A DNA stretch of 64,000 bases from Pseudodesulfovibrio sediminis (GTDB lineage Bacteria > Desulfobacterota > Desulfovibrionia > Desulfovibrionales > Desulfovibrionaceae). The notes beneath the pieces are model-generated. The model did not search any database. It was not told where the DNA came from and worked only from the letters and a program-made list of their open reading frames with translations. Both the position numbers and the translations under genes were made by a program. The stretch is taken from NCBI RefSeq assembly GCF_020886695.1, contig NZ_AP024485.1, positions 3,477,001 through 3,541,000 of the forward strand. The letters run 5' to 3'. Position 1 is the stretch's first letter. Each line of letters starts with the position of its first letter. Positions 54,918-63,479 of the stretch are shown one piece after another.

Positions 54918-55205
54918 CTAGCTGACAATGGCGAGGATGTCTTCCTCACGCATGACCAGGTGTTCCTCGCCTTCGATGGCAATTTCGGTGCCGGCATATT
55001 TGGCGAACAGTACAGTATCGCCTTCCTTGACGGTCATGTCGACACGCTTTCCGGCGTCGTCGAGTTTGCCGGGACCGGCAGCAACGATCACGCCCTTAGA
55101 GGGCTTTTCCTTGGCAGAATCCGGGATGTAGATGCCACCCGCAGTTTTTTCTTCCATTTCAATACGCTTGACCAATACACGGTCGTTCAGCGGTTTCAGT
55201 TTCAT
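54918..55205 (-). CDS. groES: Co-chaperonin GroES (10 kDa)
   Basis: 95 aa. [13 protein letters not shown], the mobile loop [19 protein letters not shown] and [14 protein letters not shown] are typical. Forms the heptameric lid of GroEL. Confidence 0.98.
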   Translation of the reverse strand: MKLKPLNDRVLVKRIEMEEKTAGGIYIPDSAKEKPSKGVIVAAGPGKLDDAGKRVDMTVKEGDTVLFAKYAGTEIAIEGEEHLVMREEDILAIVS

Positions 55206-55273
55206 CCTCTATACCTCCAAAGGAATAATTTAATTTGTTAAGCCCAACAGGTCTCCCTGATGGACTGTGTTGG

Positions 55274-55301
55274 AAGATAAACATGGGAGTCTCTGTGTCA
55301 A
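55274..55301 (-). promoter_or_regulatory. Candidate groES promoter
   Basis: Minus-strand TTGACA (55301-55296), 16-base spacer, TATCTT (55279-55274). No CIRCE element and no convincing sigma-32 pair are visible in 55206-55377, so heat control is not evident from the DNA. Confidence 0.4.
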
Positions 55302-55377
55302 GCAACAAGAGCAAAAAAATATCCGGTCCACGGAAAACGGGTGAACCGGATTTGGGGATAACGGATTGTCTGTGGCG

Positions 55378-55812
55378 TTAGTCTTCGGTTTTTGAATAGA
55401 ATGTGCCGAATGGTTTATCCATTGTCAGGATGTGTTCGCCATACCATTCAGTGATGAAATTTCGAATTTTGATGGGCGGCATGGAAGAGCCGTTCATGAT
55501 CTCGGCTTCCATACGGATAACATCCGTGATGAATTTATTGTGGGCAGCTTTTTGTGCTTTCAGTCCCGGATACTTTACTTCCTGCATGTAGCCTTCTTCA
55601 GTCCCGAAGTGGTGCAGGGCATAATCGCGCAGCTCACCGAGGATATCCAGAATGTCGTCCGCTTCATCTTCGTCCATGGGACGATAGAGGTCCGGGGCAA
55701 CGGCATCAATTTTTGTCAGCATCTCGAAAAAGGACTGATGCTGTTCGTCCAGTTCTTCGATACCAATCACATATTCTTTGGTATATTCGGCCAAATTCAA
55801 TTTTGAAGACAT
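55378..55812 (-). CDS. Bacteriohemerythrin
   Basis: 144 aa four-helix oxygen-binding protein with a diiron site: DEQHQSFFEML (first His), LHHFGTEEGYM (His-His/Glu), HNKFITDVI, and the C-terminal WYGEHILTMDKPFG (His and Asp). In anaerobes these bind O2, for sensing or protection. AGGAG seven bases before the ATG. Confidence 0.92.
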   Translation of the reverse strand: MSSKLNLAEYTKEYVIGIEELDEQHQSFFEMLTKIDAVAPDLYRPMDEDEADDILDILGELRDYALHHFGTEEGYMQEVKYPGLKAQKAAHNKFITDVIRMEAEIMNGSSMPPIKIRNFITEWYGEHILTMDKPFGTFYSKTED

Positions 55813-55949
55813 GCGTCTCTCCTGATAACGCGTTGAATGATGGGGGCTTGTATACCGGGATTTGGGCTATATGTCACGCCTGGATTGGAGAAATTGCAAA
55901 ACAGGACCAGGATTTGCAACATTTCCGGTAAAGGGAAAAGGAGTCCACC

Positions 55950-56291
55950 ATGTCAAGCATGCATCAACCGGCTTCCACGGCAGAGGTCCTTAGTCAATAC
56001 GGTATTGATCCTATCCTGCACGCCATAGATTTTGAGGATGTGGCCCTCACTCGCGAGGGTGCACGTCTCGTTCATCTGGGTGCAAAAGCTGTCATGCGGC
56101 AATACATGCCTGCTGCGGATTGCGACAGTCTGACGGCATCCCAGGCGGTGGCCCTGTTTGTGGACAAGTTGTTCTGGGAGGAGCACTCCGGCGGTTTGAT
56201 CATGTGCACGGACATGGCCGACAAAAGCGTATGCCTTCCGATTCCACGCAGGCATTGGGGACTGAAGGATACAGGTGTTCTTTCCCAGTAG
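55950..56291 (+). CDS. Small protein of unknown function
   Basis: 113 aa, not recognised. Soluble, no signal; contains Cys in pairs far apart (ADCDSL; LIMCTDMADKSVCLPI). AAAGGAG Shine-Dalgarno six bases before the ATG and a terminator soon after support coding. Confidence 0.6.
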   Translation: MSSMHQPASTAEVLSQYGIDPILHAIDFEDVALTREGARLVHLGAKAVMRQYMPAADCDSLTASQAVALFVDKLFWEEHSGGLIMCTDMADKSVCLPIPRRHWGLKDTGVLSQ

Positions 56292-56322
56292 GCACAAGCC
56301 CTCAACCAATGAATCGAACAAG

Positions 56323-56353
56323 CCCCTGTGCATGTCGCATGCGCAGGGGTTTT
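56323..56353 (+). terminator. Terminator after the 113-aa protein gene
   Basis: Stem CCCCTG/CAGGGG with inner GCATG/CATGC (56323-56349), followed by TTTT. Confidence 0.82.
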
Positions 56354-56479
56354 GTCTGCAATGGCCTGTCACGAAATCGCCGGGTAAGTGTCACGCTTTG
56401 GCGCAGAGTTGTCATCCGAGCGGCGCGCATTTGTTCGGTTTTCGTCATAACGTCCTCCAAACACACCTGGAGGCATACA

Positions 56480-58321
56480 ATGGACGACCGGACCCACGGC
56501 CCGCTCTTCAATCTCGATTCTCCCTTTGTCGATCCTGTTCGGCACACCCTGTTTTCCATGGTCAAGAAGCCGCTGTCCAAGCTGCTGCGGCTGGACACGC
56601 TCAACACCATGTATTCCGCCCTTCATGCAACTGGAAGTGACGCGCCTTTTCTGGACAAGGCGATGGAGTTGCTTGACGTTAATTTTTCGGTAGAGGGCCA
56701 GCCGGTCTGTCGTATTCCCAAAACCGGTCCGCTGGTGGCTGTCTGCAACCATCCCTTTGGCGTGCTGGAAGGGCTGTTGCTGGTCAAGGCCCTGCGCGAG
56801 GTGCGGTCGGATATCAAGATCATGGCCAACTTCATGCTCGGAAAAATTCCCGAGATGGACGAACTGCTCATCGAGGTGGACCCGTTCGGTAAAGAGGAGT
56901 CCGCCAAAAAGAATATCGCGGGTCTCAAAAAATCCATGCGCTGGATCAAGGATGGGGGCATGCTCATCGTTTTTCCGGCGGGCGAGGTCTCCAGTCTGAA
57001 GGTCAAAAAGGCCATGGTCAGCGACCCGATCTGGAGCCCCATGATAGGCCGTATTATCCGCAAGACCGGCGCCTCCGTGCTTCCGGTCTTTTTTGATGGC
57101 CGCAACTCCGGCCTGTTCCAGACGCTGGGGTTGATCCATCCCAGGCTGCGAACCGTGCTACTGCCGCATGAAAACCTGAAGCACGCGGCAAAAGGGGCTA
57201 TCCGCATGCGTTTCGGGACAACCATTCCGGGCAGCAGGATCAGCGAGTTCGCAGACGAGCACGAATTGATGAGCTATCTGCGCTTTCGAACCTATCTGCT
57301 CCGTCAGGACAGGAAATCCCGGTTCGGATTCAAGCCCAAGGAAGAGCGCCGTAAAATGGCGCCCATTGCCACCTCACGCGGCAAGCATATTCTGGCTTCC
57401 GAGGTGGCCAGTCTGTCTGACGAGCATATCCTCATTCAGAATGAAACCTTCACTGTCTTTCACGCCGGGGCCTTCGAGATTCCCCGTATCCTGCGCGAGA
57501 TAGGTATTCGCCGAGAGGAAACATTCCGTCAGGTTGGCGAGGGAACCGGTCTGCCCATGGATATCGATATCTTTGACGACACCTACCGGCATCTCGTGCT
57601 CTGGAATCACAAGGAGCGAGAGGTGGCAGGGGCGTATCGATTCGGTTTGACGGATGAACTTCTGCAGGAACACGGCGCAGCCGGGCTGTATACGTCCACC
57701 CTGTTCAACTATCGTGAGAGCTTCCTGCGTGACCTCGGTCCGGCCCTGGAGATGGGGCGGTCGTTTATTATTCCGAAATACCAGAAGAGTTATCAACCGC
57801 TCCTGCTGCTGTGGAAGGGCGTGGCCGCGTTTGTGGTGCAGAATCCGAAGTACTCCAAGCTCTTTGGCTGTGTGTCCATTTCCAGTGACTACTCCGGGCT
57901 TTCCCAGGAGTTGATCATCGGGTTCATGGAGCGACACTGTTCCCTGCCGGAGCTGGCAGGCATGGCCCATCCCAAGCGACCGCCCAAGGTCAAGAAGCTC
58001 AAGAAGGTGGATTTCACCCTGCCGGAAAGTGTGTTCAACGACCCGGATGACGTTATTGAGATGGTCCGCAATGTTGAAAAGGATGGCCGCGGCATACCCG
58101 TGTTGCTCAAGCAGTATCTCAAGCTGGGTGGCAAGATCATCGGGTTCAATGTGGACCCGGACTTCGGCAACTGCCTGGACGGGTTGATTCTCGTTGATCT
58201 CATGCAGTCCGATCCCAAAGTCCTGTCCCGGTTCATGGGGAAAAATGGTGTGGAGCAGTTTCTGCAAGCCAATGAAAAGGTGGATATGCCGGTTCTGGAC
58301 AGCGGGTACGTGGCGGCCTGA
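56480..58321 (+). CDS. OlsF-like bifunctional acyltransferase
   Basis: 613 aa. The N-terminal half (about residues 70-290) is a PlsC-like O-acyltransferase in the hemolysin/OlsA style: CNHPFGVLEGLLL in place of the NHxxxxD motif and VFPAGEVSS in place of FPEGT. The C-terminal half (about 305-520) is a GNAT-like N-acyltransferase of the OlsB type (EVASLSDEHILIQNETFTVFHAG; EVAGAYRFGLTDELL; LGRSF-like LEMGRSFIIPKYQ). This layout matches OlsF, which makes ornithine lipid in some bacteria by acting on ornithine twice. Start at 56480 with GGAGG. The amino acid acceptor is inferred, not shown. Confidence 0.72.
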   Translation: MDDRTHGPLFNLDSPFVDPVRHTLFSMVKKPLSKLLRLDTLNTMYSALHATGSDAPFLDKAMELLDVNFSVEGQPVCRIPKTGPLVAVCNHPFGVLEGLLLVKALREVRSDIKIMANFMLGKIPEMDELLIEVDPFGKEESAKKNIAGLKKSMRWIKDGGMLIVFPAGEVSSLKVKKAMVSDPIWSPMIGRIIRKTGASVLPVFFDGRNSGLFQTLGLIHPRLRTVLLPHENLKHAAKGAIRMRFGTTIPGSRISEFADEHELMSYLRFRTYLLRQDRKSRFGFKPKEERRKMAPIATSRGKHILASEVASLSDEHILIQNETFTVFHAGAFEIPRILREIGIRREETFRQVGEGTGLPMDIDIFDDTYRHLVLWNHKEREVAGAYRFGLTDELLQEHGAAGLYTSTLFNYRESFLRDLGPALEMGRSFIIPKYQKSYQPLLLLWKGVAAFVVQNPKYSKLFGCVSISSDYSGLSQELIIGFMERHCSLPELAGMAHPKRPPKVKKLKKVDFTLPESVFNDPDDVIEMVRNVEKDGRGIPVLLKQYLKLGGKIIGFNVDPDFGNCLDGLILVDLMQSDPKVLSRFMGKNGVEQFLQANEKVDMPVLDSGYVAA

Positions 58322-58410
58322 TCTCTCGGAGATCACGGCGGCAAAGGCGTTTTCAGCGCTTTTCCCTGTGAACACTTGGCATCACGAGAAGATGAGCATA
58401 TAAGGCGTGC

Positions 58411-59121
58411 ATGCGAAAAACATTGCTCACCCTTATGGTCCTGATGATAGTGGCTGTGTTCGCCGGATGTACTGATTCCGCCGAAACGACATCACCCAGC
58501 AAGAAGAAAAGCGAATCGCCAGCCCAGTCGGCTCCGGTGTCTGCAAAAGACGGCGAAGACCTTGGAGGGTGTGATCCCAGATATCAGGCCTTATATGATC
58601 AGGCCCAGATCGAAGTGCCCGGTCAGGGCGAAGGCGAGGTCCTGATCATCAGTGACCCCCTGTGTTGGCATTGCCGCTTGGCAAACAAGCTCATGGGTGA
58701 ATATTCCGACCTGTTCGGCTCGTACCGTCTCTCATTCTTTCCGCGCAGAAGTTTTATCGGTTCAGATATGGCCGCCTGGATTCTGGAAGACGCCGTGGGC
58801 ACCGACCGCCTGAAGAAGTTGCTTGATTTTGCCTATACGGACTTGAAAAAGGCCAAAACGACCGACCTCGAAACAGCCCGCATGCTGATGCTCATTCAGT
58901 TTACCAAGGCGTTCCCGGAGCTGGTCGAGGGCACGACCATCGAGAAACTCTACGAGCAGTTGCAGCTCAAGCACGAACTCCATGTCCTCAAAAGCGCACA
59001 ACTTGCCAAGGATTTGCATCTCCCCGGCACGCCGGTGCTTGTCGTCGGAAAGCGCTTGATAGTCGGCTTCGGCCCGGAGGAGTGGATCAAGGCACTGAAA
59101 GAGAAATCAGTCTGCCCATAG
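58411..59121 (+). CDS. Thioredoxin-fold lipoprotein (DsbG/DsbA-like)
   Basis: 236 aa. Lipobox VFAGC (Cys20), a flexible linker, then a thioredoxin-like domain with active site Cys85-Trp-His-Cys88 (DPLCWHCRL) and the cis-Pro loop LPGTPVLVVG. Envelope-anchored thiol oxidoreductase, probably isomerase or reductase. Cys54 and Cys235 could form a further disulfide. Confidence 0.85.
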   Translation: MRKTLLTLMVLMIVAVFAGCTDSAETTSPSKKKSESPAQSAPVSAKDGEDLGGCDPRYQALYDQAQIEVPGQGEGEVLIISDPLCWHCRLANKLMGEYSDLFGSYRLSFFPRRSFIGSDMAAWILEDAVGTDRLKKLLDFAYTDLKKAKTTDLETARMLMLIQFTKAFPELVEGTTIEKLYEQLQLKHELHVLKSAQLAKDLHLPGTPVLVVGKRLIVGFGPEEWIKALKEKSVCP

Positions 59122-59143
59122 AGTTTGAAGAATGAATTGATTG

Positions 59144-59172
59144 AAAAAGGCCTCGACTAGAGGCCTTTTTTC
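59144..59172 (+). terminator. Terminator of the DsbG-like gene
   Basis: Stem AAAAAGGCCTC/GAGGCCTTTTT, loop GACTA, then T. The right arm is also the 3' end of the decayed LOG fragment (Lys-Lys-Gly-Leu codons and stop). Confidence 0.88.
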
Positions 59173-59272
59173 TTTTCAATCCATTTCTCCACATGCGGCT
59201 GGTCATACTTGGCGAACATGTCCAGCAGTTCGCCTGAATTGGCGTGGTAGCCGATTTGATTCCAGGTCAAAT
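59157..59272 (-). pseudogene. LOG-family 3' fragment 1
   Basis: Minus strand reads LTWNQIGYH... then directly ...DQPHVEKWIEKKKGL and a stop. It is the C-terminal end of the LOG-family protein at 63480, with about 50 internal codons deleted in frame and no N-terminal part. Homology stops sharply at ATTTGACC (59265-59272). Confidence 0.85.
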
Positions 59273-59637
59273 ACTTGTGAAATAAAACACAATGTGCCTT
59301 CTTTGGTTAAAATTAAATAAATCATATATTTATCAAGCTAAGCAAGCGTGTGCTTAGTCCCATTTTGGGTGCTTTGGTATACGGGCTGATATACTTTTGA
59401 GTGCAAGGGGGTATCCTGGGGTGCTTGGTGGGTATACCCCAAACCCAGAACCGAAATCGCCTATAGGCAGAACTTAGCCAGCTCAACAATAAATTTAAGA
59501 CGAGTTAATTTCAAAGAGCAGCTAGCAAAGATAGGCATTGACTTTATTGTGTAAAATCAACTCTAATGCATGCAATTCATAAAACATGTATAGACCAAAA
59601 TACACCATTGAATTCACAAACATTCGGGAGTTGAAAC
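59273..59637. other. AT-rich non-coding region with repeated small hairpins
   Basis: 365 bases, no open frame. Three inverted repeats lie close together: CTAAGCA/TGCTTAG (59338-59357), GTATA/TATAC (59377-59394), and GGGGTAT/ATACCCC (59408-59440). They may form a non-coding RNA or protein-binding array for the operon that follows, or be a remnant of a mobile element end. Confidence 0.4.
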
Positions 59638-59877
59638 ATGCAAGGAGATGATGTCAAGGCACTCTCCCCCGAGGAGAAGGCCGAAGCAGCTGGTTTAAAG
59701 AACTATCTGATGAATGAGCTGGCAAGCAATTTCGATGGCGGGCTAAAGAAAGAGCAAGCAATTTGTGATCAAGTCAGGGAGAAGCTCACAGCTTACCTCA
59801 ATGAAGAGTATCCCGACCCTCATAAAATTCTCGATATTCTGTGTGACTATGAAGAAAGTCCGGAGGGTGAAGGATGA
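59638..59877 (+). CDS. Small acidic protein, first gene of the ATPase module
   Basis: 79 aa, not recognised. Helical, acidic, no signal (LSPEEKAEAAGLKNYLMNEL...). GGGAG upstream. Its TGA overlaps the ATG of the ATPase gene (ATGA), so the two are translationally coupled. Possibly an antitoxin-like or modulating partner, inferred from position only. Confidence 0.65.
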   Translation: MQGDDVKALSPEEKAEAAGLKNYLMNELASNFDGGLKKEQAICDQVREKLTAYLNEEYPDPHKILDILCDYEESPEGEG

Positions 59878-62303
59878 TCTTTTCCAAAATCAAGGCCATC
59901 CAATTCCAAGGGTTTCGTGGACTCGGAGCTAACACTTGTACCGTTCAATTTGACGGGAAAAATGTCCTCATCGTCGGCGGCAATGGAAAGGGTAAATCAT
60001 CCATAGCCGACGGCATTGAGCTTTTTTTCCAAGGAGCTGTTTCTCATTTAGAGGACGCATCCTCTTTACCAAACGTATATGCGACTAACGACCCCAAAAT
60101 CTCTATTTGGCCACGCTCAGGAGACCCGTCTGTTGTAGACATCCCCAAGGATGGTGAACCGATTTGGACACCACCAGAGCAAGGAGGGTTTGCAGGCTAT
60201 CCCTCTGCTGAAAGTTTTATTCTCAGGCGAAATCGCTTGCTCGCTTTCATTCAAGCTCGTCCGGGCGATAGATTTAAAGAGTTTATGGCACTGTTGGGCA
60301 TGGATAATTTAGAACGCCAGAAAGAGGCGTTCAAAGAGGCTCATAATGAAGCCAAACTCGAATTAGATAGAGTTCAGCAGCTATTGCAAGGGCAGTTGGA
60401 GCAATGCTCCCCGCCTGATGGCGATGTTCCAAAATCACTCGTACAAGGCATTCAAGCGGCATCTGAATTAGCTGTAAGAATAGACCTGCCCGCAATCAAC
60501 TCAGTCGATGACATTCCGACGACAATAGAACTTCTCTCCCAAAAAATTGGAGGAGCCGATCAGGTCCTTTTGGATAAAGTCAGTTTAGGACTTGCAAGCC
60601 TCAGCCCAACCTTCCCTCCGAACTACGAAGAAGAATTAATTCGATTGGAAGAGGCATACTCGGATGTGGAACAGGCTCTTGAAAACTCGGTAGATGGAGA
60701 AAAAGGGGCCATTATCAACGAAGGAATAATCTTTTTTGAGAAGCACCCAAATGAAAACCTCTGCCCGCTATGTGGTAACGGAGTATCTCCGGGTGAACTG
60801 CTTGATGATTTACGTCAACGGGAAGAAAGTCTTGCCAACCTCAGGTCAGCGCAAAGTCGAAAAAGGATGATGCTGGCTAGATTCTCCGAAGCAATCGCGA
60901 AAGCAAGAGACAATTACCACGAAGTCCTCGAAAGCTGTGCTGAACACTTCAGCTCAGACGGAGAAAAAGAACTATGGGGTGCAACACACGCTTGGCTAAA
61001 ACACATTGTTCTGGAAGGCGTTGAACAATTCATCGGAGATAACAATGAAGCATTCAACCAGTTTGCAGATGGGTGCCAGCTTAACAGGGGCATCGCCGAA
61101 AAACTTCAAGAGGAATTACAGAAGGAAAAGAAGAGCTTAGAGAAGAGATTAGACGGAGATATTGTTGGGCTACATGTGTCTCTGACAATGCTTAATAAGC
61201 ATGCAAAAGCTATCGAGTCCATTGAAGAGGAAGTTGCTGCAGCGAAAAGATTTGTGAGCTTGGCCGACAGAGTCAAAAAGACATATAATAAGGCCTACTC
61301 AAAATCATTATCAGACAGCCTACAGCGGTTTAAGGGTAAGGTTTTAAAAATATATAATTTTCTGCACGAAGGTTGTGGGGAAGCTCCAGAGTGTAAAGAC
61401 ATATCTCTCGCTCCCCAGCAGGGGCGCGCATGGCTCCTTAGACTAGGGGTCGACTTTCTCGGTGTCGTTGACGCCAACCCCGAACTTTTCTTAAGCGAGG
61501 GCCACTTGGACTCCCTTGGACTGGCTGTCTATCTTGCCGCTGTCCAAGAATTCAATCCCAAAGGGACACTCCTGGTACTAGATGATGTAGTTTCCAGTAT
61601 CGACCGAGATCATCAAGACAGGATCGCGGAGTTGCTTGCTCATCAGTTCCAAGACTATCAGTTGTTGGTGACAACCCACGATGAACGATGGGGAAAGATT
61701 CTACTCAACAAAGCAGATGCGCTTGGCGCGAAGAAGTCCTGGATAGCAACCAAGTATGGTTCGTGGACTCCAGAGACTGGACCAACGCTTACAACCCTCA
61801 AGGGGAATTGGGATCATATTCAGGCAGCATTGACCGAGGAAAGGTATCTCACTCTTGGAAGCCTTTTAAGAATAGTCACTGAATCCTTTATGAAAAGAAT
61901 GATCGTCCGATTTCAGATATCTCTCCCCTACAAAGTCGACAATCGTTACACCATCAAAGATTTACTTGACTTTTCAAAGCCATCTGAAAGCAACGTCCTT
62001 TACAGAGCAGCCAAAAAAGCCAGCACAGAGAACGGCCTGAACAAACCGACTAAACTTAAACAAGTGCTGGCAGGAGCGTTGATGTCCTCACAAAATGGAC
62101 ATCCAGCCTTAAAGAAGGAACGGGCAGAGCAGTTGGTTATGAGAGTTTTCGGAGTCGATAACTTAATCAATGAGTTAAGCCACGACTCTCCAAATCTCTC
62201 TGACGTAGGTTTGGGCGCTGTTCGAGATTTCGCTTTGAGCCTCAAAGAAGCTGAGGAGCACTGTGTTGCTTGTGGCTACTGCTCTGGAGAGCCAAGTTTG
62301 TAA
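59874..62303 (+). CDS. RloC/PrrC-like ABC ATPase with coiled coil and HEPN-like tail
   Basis: 809 aa. An SMC/Rad50-type split ATPase: Walker A GGNGKGKSS (35-43), ABC signature LSEGHLDSLGL (540-550), Walker B TLLVLDD (565-571) and H-loop THDE (His602). The insert between them is coiled coil with one zinc-hook-like CPLC at 297-300. After the ATPase come about 200 residues with R666-x3-E670 (LRIVTESF) and a later NELSH (His770), resembling the Arg/Glu/His set of the PrrC/RloC anticodon nuclease; the spacing is longer than in PrrC. The tail has CxxCxxC (797-803). This suggests an ATPase-gated nuclease for phage defence. GC is about 40-47% in two 60-base stretches counted, lower than flanking genes. 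Confidence 0.75.
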   Translation: MIFSKIKAIQFQGFRGLGANTCTVQFDGKNVLIVGGNGKGKSSIADGIELFFQGAVSHLEDASSLPNVYATNDPKISIWPRSGDPSVVDIPKDGEPIWTPPEQGGFAGYPSAESFILRRNRLLAFIQARPGDRFKEFMALLGMDNLERQKEAFKEAHNEAKLELDRVQQLLQGQLEQCSPPDGDVPKSLVQGIQAASELAVRIDLPAINSVDDIPTTIELLSQKIGGADQVLLDKVSLGLASLSPTFPPNYEEELIRLEEAYSDVEQALENSVDGEKGAIINEGIIFFEKHPNENLCPLCGNGVSPGELLDDLRQREESLANLRSAQSRKRMMLARFSEAIAKARDNYHEVLESCAEHFSSDGEKELWGATHAWLKHIVLEGVEQFIGDNNEAFNQFADGCQLNRGIAEKLQEELQKEKKSLEKRLDGDIVGLHVSLTMLNKHAKAIESIEEEVAAAKRFVSLADRVKKTYNKAYSKSLSDSLQRFKGKVLKIYNFLHEGCGEAPECKDISLAPQQGRAWLLRLGVDFLGVVDANPELFLSEGHLDSLGLAVYLAAVQEFNPKGTLLVLDDVVSSIDRDHQDRIAELLAHQFQDYQLLVTTHDERWGKILLNKADALGAKKSWIATKYGSWTPETGPTLTTLKGNWDHIQAALTEERYLTLGSLLRIVTESFMKRMIVRFQISLPYKVDNRYTIKDLLDFSKPSESNVLYRAAKKASTENGLNKPTKLKQVLAGALMSSQNGHPALKKERAEQLVMRVFGVDNLINELSHDSPNLSDVGLGAVRDFALSLKEAEEHCVACGYCSGEPSL

Positions 62304-62318
62304 CCCAATGAGGAGATC

Positions 62319-62690
62319 ATGAGTATCGTCGATATACTTGGAATTGAGGACGAGGACTTCCGCATTGTTTTTGGAAAGACACAGATCGACTACGACCCAA
62401 ACAAGGACGAAATTAACCGTAAAAAGCATGGATACGCTTTAGAAAGCGGAGTCGATTTTTTGAACAGAACCATACAACCTTTCTCGTCATCACCAATGAT
62501 GACCAGAAAAAAAGTTGTCGCAAATGACGAGTACGGTGATGAAGTTAGGCACAACCATCTTTGCTACGATGACCAGAATAACGTGGTATTCATGGTCACG
62601 ACTATGCGCCCCGATGAAACCGTTTGGGTGATTTCTGTTCGTCCTGCAAGCAGAGAAGAAAGGGATTTGTTTCAAGCAACTTACGGGTAG
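62319..62690 (+). CDS. BrnT-like protein (DUF497)
   Basis: 123 aa. The BrnT core is visible: IDYDPNKDEINRKKHGYALESG (DPxKxxxNxxKHG pattern), a VVFMVTTMRPDETVWVISVRPASREER strand-loop-helix (the I-S-x-R-x-A-x-x-x-E pattern). BrnT is a ribonuclease toxin neutralised by BrnA; here no brnA follows. GAGGAG upstream, 15 bases after the ATPase, so it is the third gene of the same operon. Confidence 0.75.
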   Translation: MSIVDILGIEDEDFRIVFGKTQIDYDPNKDEINRKKHGYALESGVDFLNRTIQPFSSSPMMTRKKVVANDEYGDEVRHNHLCYDDQNNVVFMVTTMRPDETVWVISVRPASREERDLFQATYG

Positions 62691-62713
62691 TTTTTCACTC
62701 TACCTGCCGCAGA

Positions 62714-62944
62714 TCACAGCCCCTTCTTTTTCTCAATCCACTTGTCCACCTGAGGCGGATCATAGGTCGCGAACTGATCAAGCAGCCCGTCGGGTGTGGA
62801 GTCGGTCAGCACCATGCCACGGTGCTCCTGCACGAGGAACCCGTTCTACACCATGCGGTCCATGTGCTCGGCGAGACAGGTGTAGTATCCTTTCACGTCA
62901 AGCAGTCCGCACGGCTTGGTGTGCCGAGATGGTTCCAGGTCAAA
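62714..62944 (-). pseudogene. LOG-family 3' fragment 2
   Basis: Minus strand aligns with the last ~77 codons of the LOG gene at 63480, but has a 4-base deletion (frameshift) after ...LTWNHLG, an in-frame TAG where the intact gene has Gln (MVQNGFL), and no 5' part. Homology starts at the same LTW codons and the same ATTTGACCTGGAA as fragment 1. Confidence 0.88.
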
Positions 62945-62991
62945 TGATTGAGAGGCTATCACTCTTTTGTCTATGCGGGGTAAAGCCAAGA

Positions 62992-63022
62992 AAAATGGCC
63001 CCGAGTTCATCGGAGCCATTTT
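62992..63022 (-). terminator. Terminator of ppiC
   Basis: Stem AAAATGGC/GCCATTTT with inner CCGA/TCGG, followed on the minus strand by TTTTCTTGG. Confidence 0.82.
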
Positions 63023-63090
63023 ATCAACATTTATGGAAAACGCCTTGGCTGAAAAGAGCAGGGCATTTTATTACAACGGTGAAGAGATGT

Positions 63091-63372
63091 TTAGTCTTCG
63101 CGGCTCGTGACTTCCAGCAGGTGGTAACCGAACTGTGTTTTTACCGGGCCATGAACTTCGCCAACAGCTTCGTTAAACACCACGGTGTCAAATTCCGGGA
63201 CCATGGCACCGGGGCCGAACTCACCGAGATCGCCGCCGCGCTGTCCGGAAGGGCAGCTGGAGTGTTGTTTTGCCAATTCACCAAAATCTGCGCCGTCCTG
63301 AATTTGTTTTTTCAGGTCCAGACAGGTTTCTTCATCATTAACCAAAAGATGGCGGGCAGATGCTTTTGCCAT
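63091..63372 (-). CDS. ppiC: Parvulin-type peptidyl-prolyl isomerase
   Basis: 93 aa, single parvulin domain, cytoplasmic. [14 protein letters not shown] (His), [33 protein letters not shown] and [12 protein letters not shown] match PpiC. The start at 63372 has CAGGAG upstream. The 107-base gap to the LOG-family gene has only promoter-like AT-rich sequence. Confidence 0.95.
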   Translation of the reverse strand: MAKASARHLLVNDEETCLDLKKQIQDGADFGELAKQHSSCPSGQRGGDLGEFGPGAMVPEFDTVVFNEAVGEVHGPVKTQFGYHLLEVTSRED

Positions 63373-63479
63373 GTGTGTGCTCCTGTAAGTTTGAATATAT
63401 GAGTTTACTAACCCATGTGATTATGCCGTTGCGACTTTGTTCGCCGCAAAAAAATGATACTTACGAATTGGAAGCGCTT

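Noticed and set aside
55206-55377. CIRCE element or sigma-32 promoter before groES
   Set aside because: No TTAGCACTC inverted repeat is present, and CTTGACA and CCCAT are only eight bases apart, too close for sigma-32.
59157-62944. Integrase-driven island with att sites
   Set aside because: No integrase, transposase, tRNA end or short exact direct repeat was found. Only the decayed LOG fragments frame the insert, so it is reported as a candidate rather than a defined mobile element.
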